Shown here piece after piece: positions 56,304 to 64,000 of a DNA stretch of 64,000 bases. The notes below the pieces were generated by a model, which did no database searches, was not told the origin of the DNA, and saw only the letters and a list, made by a program, of their open reading frames with translations. Numbering within the stretch: position 1 is the stretch's first letter; the number at the start of each line of letters is the position of its first letter. A program made the position numbers and the translations under genes. Source of the DNA: Isoetes taiwanensis (Eukaryota; Streptophyta; Lycopodiopsida; Isoetales; Isoetaceae); contig JAJEKV010000177.1 of the NCBI GenBank assembly GCA_021234155.1, positions 498,001-562,000 of the forward strand, written 5' to 3'.

Positions 56304-56845
56304 ATCTTGCTATCCTATTCTTTAGGGGAAACCTTATACTTGCTGAAGACCAGATGTTTTTCTTTGGCTAATAGCCGTCTTGAGTATGAACTTTCAACAC
56401 ATAATTCATAAAGATGTAACACATTGCATGCAATTATCATTTTGGCTGATGCAAATGTTTTTGCTATATATATGTATATGAAGAGAATATATATAATCTT
56501 TGGACCAACATTACCATTGGATCTGCACAATGCGTTTTCTTATTTAAGTTATATGACTGGATGATATTTCATAATATCCATGAAACCAAATAGGTCTAAT
56601 GGAAAAATATACAATGTTGATCTATAGAATTGATGGAAGTGAATTGTATTGCATCCACTCCGTCTATACTCTTGAATAGCATCAATGTACTTTTGCTATT
56701 TGCTGGAGCTGTTGGTAATTGTCTGTGAAGCTTGCCAAGTCCAATTCCCAATCCAAAATGGAATATTGTGTGCGTGTGTCATTGTAGAACTCGCGACGAA
56801 ATATAGCATGTGCTTCACGTTCGACTACCCCCTATGGACATACAC
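56304..56845. other. 3' flank of the DUF7796 gene
   Basis: AT-rich with a TATATATG-like run at 56466-56500. No gene is seen. AATAAA-like signals are not clear. Confidence 0.35.
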
Positions 56846-57400
56846 AAGGCACCCAAAAGTTTAACCGTTATGATAAACCACTAAAAAACCACTATAGATG
56901 TGGTTTTTTATGCTAAAAAAATTATTCCTAAAAAGAACCACATAACATAGTGGTTTTCATAACTAGTATGTGGTTATTCATGTTGATTTTATGTTATAGC
57001 ATGGTTTATTAAAACTAATATTGGTTTATTACATTGTTTCTAGCATCAATGGTGGTGATTCATGTTGGTTTTCTAACATAGCATGGTTTATTAAATCTAC
57101 AATGCGTTGTGGCATGGTTTTCAACACCATTTGTTTAATATGGCAATGGTTGTTTATGTTGGTTTTCTATTGTCGCATAGTTTAGAGAAGGTGAAATAGT
57201 TTATAGCATGGTTTTATACCAATTTAAATGCCTGACAGGTTACTCATGCTAGTTTTCTATTATAACACTACATGTTATAAAATGGTTGTGGTTTGTAACA
57301 TGGTTTTCAATACCGACTTAATTATCATAGTGATATTCATAGTTCTCACCTAAAATGGTGTGACTATTCATAGTGGTTTCTCGTAAGGCACCCAAAAAAC
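56846..57400. repeat. Degenerate repeat array flanked by AAGGCACCCAAAA
   Basis: TGGTTTTCTAACATAGCATG-like motifs recur at roughly 45-60 bp intervals. The block is bracketed by direct copies of AAGGCACCCAAAA at 56847 and 57391, resembling a target duplication or subterminal repeats of a DNA transposon. No transposase. Confidence 0.55.
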
Positions 57401-59110
57401 AAATGTCATAATTAACTGCTGTCAGACGACTATAGATATTGAGGCTGATGCTTCTCTTCAAATGTTAGTCTGGGAAACTTTCATCAAGCTACAACCGTAA
57501 GAAGTCACCTACATATCTGACTACAAATGGGCTTTGTAGCTACCTCTTCTTCAAACATGTTCAAGAGGTGTCTACCTGCTATAGGGCTTTGTAAAAGTTC
57601 ACTTATAAATGAGAATATAATGATTCTGCATTATGAACCTATGCATGAACAAGAAATAACATAGCTCCATAAACCATTTGAAGCAAGTAATCATAACATG
57701 ACAAGCTGAAAATGACAAATCTCCACCCCAAGATACAAATAAATGAAACAAGTACAAAGAAGCTTCGTTCGCTCGTTCACTACAGTCCTAGATGCATCAG
57801 GGTACTAGAGGGAGGGCACTATGCTTTTTTTCTAACATAAATGTTTCTAAGGCCCTCCCCAAATGGGTGGTCCACATCCCTTGCCACCTATGACACTTAA
57901 TCCTCCTATATCAAGTGGCACCTACGAAAAGTTATTGCAAATCCAAATATGTTGAGGCTTACCACTTTTCCAAGGTGATGCTCCAAATCAAGGCCATCTT
58001 GCTTCTTAGTGTACTCAATGCACCTTGCCCCCTTCCCCGAAATGTTTCACATAAAGTAAACTGCTCAACAACAAGAACACCAAATGTGTCATTCTTGTTA
58101 CTAATTCCTTTTCCAAGTCACAAAGAATATTTAGTCACATCATTTATTCAATCATTGTCCTACCCGAAAAGTAATTTACTTCTGTATAATATTTTAAAGG
58201 GTAATAATTGCTAATGCCATTTAACACTATTTCTGACCTTACTAACAACACATACAAATTGTTAGAATCTCACACTTGAGCACTACTTCTTTTTCTGCAA
58301 AATACGTTTCATCCAGCTAGAAAAATGCAGAAGACTGTCACAACATGAGTACTGTTAGGGCTCCTTTCACACCATAGCCATGGTAGCCAAAGCTTTGAGA
58401 CCAGCGGAAGTCTATAGTTCCAGTGACGATGATCCTCTTGGCTTTCTTGCATGACCACGCAATCTCCCCTTTTCCCTTGGGCATTTGCATGTTGTTCTGA
58501 AGCTCTGCATGGCCATGGCCATGGGTAAAAAGGGGGAACACACCCATGATACGAGATCATGCGATGTACCATGGCATCGGATTTCAGCATGCTATCAAAT
58601 TAAGGTTTTTGTTCACAAAAATAGATGGTATCGTTGTACTACGTCTACATTAATCTCACTATTTGGTTCCATTTATGGCAAACTCTTAGTGTGTATTTTG
58701 TGGACAAAAGCTTAGAGGGCGAGTGACAAATTATGGTGATGGACAAATCTTGGACAAGTAAATGTGATTGCTTCTTCAGTCTTTCTCACCATTTTGAACT
58801 CATTCTCATCACTGTGGATACTTACATTTGTGTGGCTTAAGTTTCAGAAAATATTCGACACTGTACAATGGGTTCTAGCCTCTCCTTTTCCTCCCTCAAC
58901 AGTTTGATCTAACATTTGCAACTCTTGCCACAACTACTTGCTTTATGCGTCATTACAAATTTGAGCTTTGGTCATGGCTATCTCTAGGCTCCATTTTTTC
59001 CTTCCTTCATAGTTATGAATCAACACATCTAGCAAGGGTCTGCCTAGCTTTAACAAACTAGTAAGCTTTCCCATCTTGGTATTTTTTGGATCTAAACATG
59101 TCCCCTCTTT
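57401..59110. other. Unassigned sequence
   Basis: No family is recognised on either strand. A minus-strand stretch at 58340-58550 (IAWSCKKAKRIIVTGTIDFR, FGYHGYGVKGALTVLML) looks protein-like but I cannot name it. Confidence 0.35.
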
Positions 59111-59111
59111 A

Positions 59112-59243
59112 GTGACAAACATTTCTTTTGTTGCCTTTCTCCTCTTCTAGCTATGGCGAACTGGCAACAATTTAGATGTGACAAACATTTCTTTTGTTGC
59201 CTTTCTCCTCTTCTAGCTATGGCGAACTGGCAACAATTTAGAT
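59112..59243 (+). repeat. Perfect 66-bp tandem duplication
   Basis: GTGACAAACATTTC...ATGGCGAACTGGC is present twice in succession without any difference, so it is very recent. Confidence 0.95.
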
Positions 59244-59879
59244 GGATCTGGGGTGGTATGAATTTTAGCCATGAAAAAGAAAATCAGTGGGTTATAAACA
59301 AACCTATTTTATTTGTCGAATCCATTTTTATAGTGAAATATTTAACTTATTTTCGATGAATAAAACAGAACAAAATTAAAAAGATAAACCTTTACGTTAG
59401 GTTTAGGTTCGACCAATCGCCATTCTTTTTAAGATTCATATATGCGATTGGCGGTTCGAGAAAGCCGGCCTTTTTGCTCCTCTTGTAGCTGCTGCAATCA
59501 ACTATTTTTTGAAGATTTAAGGAGGGAGGGGCCGAGTATTTCTAAATGTTTTATCTGGTAAAATTGCATTTATGTTTCGTTTTTGTAGCAATTGTAGGCT
59601 GGAAAAACGTCTTAAGCAGGTTTTGTTAGTGTAGGAAATTTTCCATGGAGTTATAAGAAATTTCACGAACCAAGTGGCGAACTCCTCTAGCCTTTTACTG
59701 ATTTTAATGTAACTGGTGATCCCGAGGTATTTTTCTTGTTCTATGCACATTCATTCATCTATGCTTATCAAGTTTCAAATTTTTGGTTATGATTTATCTA
59801 TAATTCCAGACTTAAAGCTCTGTTTCATATGCCTGTTAAGAGTATAACATTATTCTGTGTTTATCTTATATTCCTGCAG
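59244..59879. other. Unassigned sequence upstream of CLU-like exons
   Basis: No feature is supported. Confidence 0.35.
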
Positions 59880-60410
59880 GAGGTATCCGCAGATGTGGCA
59901 TTAGTAAGAAAGGCAAGTAATTATTTGATGGATACTGTTCTGCCAAAGTTTGTTCAAGACCTAAGCAGTTTGGAGGTGTCACCAATGGACAGTCAAACAC
60001 TAACGGAAGCTCTTCATGCACATGAAATCAATGTCAGATATCTTGGAAAGGTGTGAGCGTAGTATTGGTTCCTTCATTGAGAGTCATGTCATATGCTAAC
60101 TGTAACTGCACTACTAAATATTCCTATCGGAGTTGATATCTTTGGCAAAAACAGTTGCCTCATATATGGACTCTCTGTGTTGTTGAAATGGTTGTTCGAT
60201 CAGCAAAGCATGTTTTAAAGGTAAATTTCGAATTGAGCTTAGTAAGACAATTCTATTTTGACATTCAATACATAATGCTGGTTATGATGTATTTGCAAAT
60301 AGTATGTTAATCAGGGATTTACTGTTTTTTAAAGGTGTACTCCGTGAAGCTCTAGATCAGGATGTGGGGGGTGCAATTGCTCACTTCCTCAACTGTTTTG
60401 TAGGTTTAGA
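59880..60410 (+). pseudogene. CLU/REC-type (clustered mitochondria) protein, three exons of the CLU domain region
   Basis: Fragment of a CLU-family protein (plant FRIENDLY/REC relatives, cytosolic RNA-binding proteins controlling mitochondrial distribution or chloroplast coverage). Exon 59880-60050 (57 codons, acceptor GCAG, donor GTGTGA) reads ALVRKASNYLMDTVLPKFVQ, LEVSPMDSQTLTEALHAHEI, NVRYLGK. Exon 60155-60220 (22 codons) reads LPHIWTLCVVEMVVRSAKHV. From 60334: VLREALDQDVGGAIAHFLNC. About seven residues expected between GK and LPHIW are missing, and the third exon lacks an AG acceptor in the right phase. Both argue for a decayed or captured fragment. The rest of this large protein (usually well over 1000 residues) is absent. 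Confidence 0.82.
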
Positions 60411-61652
60411 AGATGCTTCTTCATTTCAACTGCTACCAAATGCGAAACCAGCCGAAGGACATGCGAGCTCTGGCGTTATCAGGCTGATCTGACTTAGTAG
60501 CAATATAGGATGGAGCTTGAACGATCATGACATAAACATCACAGGTTACAAAACGTTTCTATTTTTCCCCCTTTTTATTGCAATTTATCAAGAAAAAGTC
60601 GGCCTATATGCTTTCAACATGTTTTTGTTCGTGGACCCACGGGGGTATGAAGCATCTTCTTTCAAGTCCAAAGATATCATCTATAAAAAAAAACAGTTTG
60701 GTGATCGTTGCCAGCTTATAAACAAAGTTTAGTTCCTTTGACGGCCGATGCTGTGGATTTTGCCTGCTAGCTCATTGTGGTATTTCTTATATTTTCCTTT
60801 ACCCTTTTAGCTAGACTAGGCCCTCCTCATTAGCCATCTTGTTACAACATCTAGCCTGGTTCTACATTATATTATATCTATCTTTTAAATTCGGTTTTTC
60901 CGGTCTGGCCAAATACTTTTTTGGAATTTTTTTTAACTTGATTTCCTATGATTTTGAGGGGTTTAGTCGCCGAAAAAAAAATCAGATCTCCAAAAATCGA
61001 GATAATTTTTTGTCCTATGAATTTAGGGGTATTATTTCTCGATTTTGCCCCTTTCAACACTTTCCATTTCGGCATGCATACCCTTTCAATCCGGCATGGA
61101 TATGCGGTAGGATGATTGTGCAGCTCCACCGCCATAGCCATAGCTATTCGGCACTTTCTTCCCGCTCGACATTTCTCTCGTTAACGTTTTTCAATAGAAT
61201 TCTCTTGTGGCCAGCCCTCCACGGTATGGATGCCACATCTTTGAAGGCATGTGGGGTTAGCTTTGGGCATCGTCCGGATGTTAGGGCATGTCGGCCAGAA
61301 CAGAGCTATGCATTTCAAGTTTGTGGACAATCGAGCTCCATCTACTAATTCTAAAATGTTTGGAATAAAGCTTCAACTTCCAGTTCTTGCATAAAGCTTC
61401 GGTGGATGCAAGCATATCTAAGCGCTTCGCAGGTGGCTTGGGATGGATCCAGAATCCGCCCGTTGTAATTGTTTTGGTGAATTTGGCATGGTATGGCGGG
61501 GTTCGGTTCATATTTTCTTAGACGATGTCAATTTTCCTGCTTCTATGGTACGTTTTCATAGGCACCTGGAAATTTTTTTGATTTGCTAAAAACTCAGTGT
61601 TCTGAGAAACCCCTTGCATTTGTTTGACCTGGCCCGTTTCTTGCATATGCAG
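60411..61652. other. Unassigned sequence between two gene fragments
   Basis: No exon is recognised. The N-terminal exons of the following NDR/NDL gene are not here. Confidence 0.4.
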
Positions 61653-62633
61653 TTAAAGTATAGAGAACGAGTCCATGGACTCATCTTAGTATCTCCCATT
61701 TGTAAAAGCCCTACCTGGACGGAATGGATTTATAACAAGGTTAGTTCCTTATCCCATTGGTTCCAGTTCATGACATTGCAATCTTTAATACTCTTTTTCT
61801 TCAGGCCATGATTAGTTTTCTTGGGGCATCTCCAACTTTGTAAGGGAGAATTTGCTACATAGATATTTCAAATAATGACTACGATAATTTTTTGGTTTCA
61901 TGAGGATCCTATCTTTGCCAACATTGACGTCTTTTATGTTGTTAGGAAATTTTGGGTTCTGAGACTCCAAAGTCAGATGTACTTCCAACTTACAACAAGG
62001 TCTGCTAGCTTACCAGTAACATAAATTGTGCATGTATGGAACTGTATTTCTCATGTTTGTTGTCAAATTTTCAGGTTCTAGATGAGAGGCAGAGTAGGAA
62101 CGTAATGAGGTTTCTTCAGGCCTTGCATCAGTAAGTGAAGGTTTTCGTGTTTGTCTACTAGCATTCAATGCTTAAGAGTTTTAATATACATCTTTTTGTG
62201 TAAACAGACGCAAGGACTTGAGCCAAGAATTAAAATACTTGAGATGTCGTACCTTGATCTTTGTGGGTGAGCACTCTCCATTTTATGATGAGGCAGTTCA
62301 TATGTCTCTTTTATGGGTACACAATATAGTGCCATTGTTGAGGTAGGAATATATATTCTGTGCATATCAAGTACCTCTTTCTGTACACTTATGTATATTT
62401 TAAACTTTCGTTTGGTTCTTTGGCGACAGAAGAGCAACCACTTTCTATGTTGATTCCACTGGAGTACTTTTTAATGTTATCCCTTTTATCGGCCACCTCA
62501 ATCAGACCTATCAGAAAATTCATCTCCTACTAGCCCTCTGAGTCTGCCATGCATTCTTGCTGAGTTATTATCCTCTGAAAGTTTAGGCTTGAAGTTGAAA
62601 CCCATTAAGACAAGGGTTGATGTAGGTGCATGA
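61653..62633 (+). pseudogene. NDL: NDR-family (N-myc downregulated-like) protein, 3' half with introns
   Basis: Plant NDL proteins are alpha/beta-hydrolase-fold signalling proteins that interact with the heterotrimeric G protein beta subunit. Exons: 61653-61739 ([29 protein letters not shown]), 61946-61999 (EILGSETPKSDVLPTYNK), 62075-62130 (VLDERQSRNVMRFLQALHQ), 62218-62342 (RCRTLIFVGEHSPFYDEAVH), 62430-62633 (EEQPLSMLIPLEYFL, then AELLSSESLGLKLKPIKTRV, stop). Splice sites are good. Damage: a frameshift near 62305, about ten residues missing between the last two exons, and a frame change between 62470 and 62525. The 5' half is absent upstream. Fragment of a once-normal gene. Confidence 0.88.
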
Positions 62634-64000
62634 GTTTTTTCAACATTTTTTGCGGATTTTGTACAAGTTTTACATTTCTGCAACCTTAGGAACATGCAGA
62701 TATGCAAAGGTAAAAGATAAGATTTATACCAAGTTGATTAAATGCAGGTCAATCTAGGGTAATATTTCTTTTTATGATGTGCTTTCTACTTTTACAGATC
62801 ATTGCCCTCATAATCCAGTAACTTAAAAAGCTATTTCAGTGATGTATGATGTGCCTCTAATGTTTTGCTTCGTGTTTACAGCTTGAAATGCTTCTGCTTG
62901 AGTCTGAGCAGTGCTTCTTTAATTTAGGGAAAGTTGGTACTGCTGCTATTGACTTCCTTGCTGACAGTTTCAGGTGCAGGAATAAAGATCAAGCACAAAG
63001 GGATTGGGAGTTCGAACTGCATATATGCTTAGGGGCTACATTGATCTTGGTATCTTTTATATACCTTTCACCATTTTCCATGTTTGGAACATATCTTTCA
63101 GTTATAGCAGCATGGCGTCACTTGCCATTTGAAAAAGACATTTTGATTTTGACCTTATGTATATGCGATCGTGGAATAATCTTCAATATGTCTGGCATGC
63201 TCTTTCATATAATTATTGTTCTAGCTATATTGTTTTTGCAGAGGAACTAAAATGCCCTAGAAGTCTTGACATCCATTAGAGCTCTTTAAGTTTGCTGGAT
63301 CTCAGGTATATGGTCTCATATACTGCTTTTTAGCCTGATTATGCAGGTGGAGGAAGAGATTTAAGCTTATATGAATGTAATTGTTAGTTACAAATACACA
63401 TTTTGTCATTATTACATTTGTATATGTAATTACCATGTGGGCAAAATAGTTAGAACAGCGAACATGTATGTTAAGTTTCTCATTTATTAGATCACTGGGT
63501 CAAGCATGCTGAAAGATGTATTCTCCCTTTGTTTTCGAGGCAATTTGCTTCACGTTTGGTGTAAGCTTTACTGTTGTAGTTACATAGAACAATAACTTGG
63601 TGCAAAACATCATTTTTTTTGTTCTAGCTTAGTGTACTTTATGAGTCCTAGCTTAGTGTTTTCAGCATGGAATGTTTGCAAAAGCATAAATGATATTTCA
63701 CAAGATGTGGTCAATGCTTTTCAGCTTGCAAAGTTTATTCAGATTATTGATTTATATAGACATTTGATGCTATCTTTGTTTCTGGAAGATGAACGTAAAT
63801 TCTTTCTTACACTTTTGCCAGGGGCACAATGAGACTATGGTTCTTATCACCGAGTTCCAGTCAGCTCGCATTTGCAGAAATGTAAAGGATGTCCTAAAGA
63901 ATGTCTATTAGTGCTTTGCAGAGGGATCTCTTTGACAAACTATGTAAATTAGACTTGAGAATGTCTTTACCACAGGTGCAAATATTATTTCATGTTCTCT
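62634..64000. other. Unassigned, possible exons
   Basis: A plus-strand stretch at 62882-63050 (LEMLLLESEQCFFNLG, FLADSFRCRNKDQAQRDWEF) and one at about 63820-63910 (ETMVLITEFQSARICRNVKD) look protein-like with intron-like flanks, but I recognise no family and cannot link them. Confidence 0.3.

Overview
The window looks like nuclear DNA of a land plant with a large, repeat-rich genome. The evidence is interrupted plant-type genes with GT-AG introns, plant-only families (a HIPP metallochaperone with a CaaX tail, a DUF7796 membrane protein), plant LINE and Ty3/gypsy elements, and one intron of about 5 kb filled with repeats. No bacterial operons, phage or CRISPR are visible. A fern or gymnosperm is my guess from the LINE diversity and the mass of decayed gene fragments; the sequence does not settle it.

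Layout. 0-5 kb: a broken DUF4283-type LINE ORF1 (minus) and a LINE endonuclease fragment (plus). 5.4-10.8 kb: a non-coding unit of about 2.45 kb present twice in direct orientation, followed by poly-T. 11.4-13.8 kb: an unrecognised exon and a decayed tRNA dimethyltransferase (TRM1) homologue. 16.0-23.9 kb: a MATE transporter pseudogene of nine recognisable exons; its giant intron holds AGATTC-type degenerate repeats, a gag-only LTR element and a 1.14 kb tandem duplication. 24.6-27.3 kb: a 544 bp foldback element, tandem repeats and a LINE remnant. 28.7-29.85 kb: an intact HIPP gene (minus). 33.8-35 kb: coiled-coil exons and a DNA polymerase theta (TEBICHI) helicase fragment. 35.8-49 kb: LINE remnants, one split by a Ty3/gypsy element (40.3-48.4 kb, minus) that has an extra ORF region after integrase. 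49.4-53 kb: oppositely oriented families of heat-shock-element-like repeats and tRNA-like SINE heads on either side of a mitochondrial/alphaproteobacterial-type large-subunit rRNA fragment. 54.7-56.3 kb: a DUF7796 gene with one apparent homopolymer frameshift. 59.9-62.6 kb: fragments of a CLU/REC-type gene and an NDR/NDL gene.

Only the HIPP gene looks fully intact, and the DUF7796 gene nearly so. Most other host-gene homology is exonic fragments that still have introns and carry stops or frameshifts. They are therefore DNA-level copies or decayed genes, not processed retrocopies. The genes do not form a pathway. The best candidates for something undescribed are a covarying RNA hairpin present three times (7.3, 10.3 and 12.8 kb), the post-integrase ORF of the gypsy element, and the heat-shock-motif repeats around the organellar rRNA fragment.
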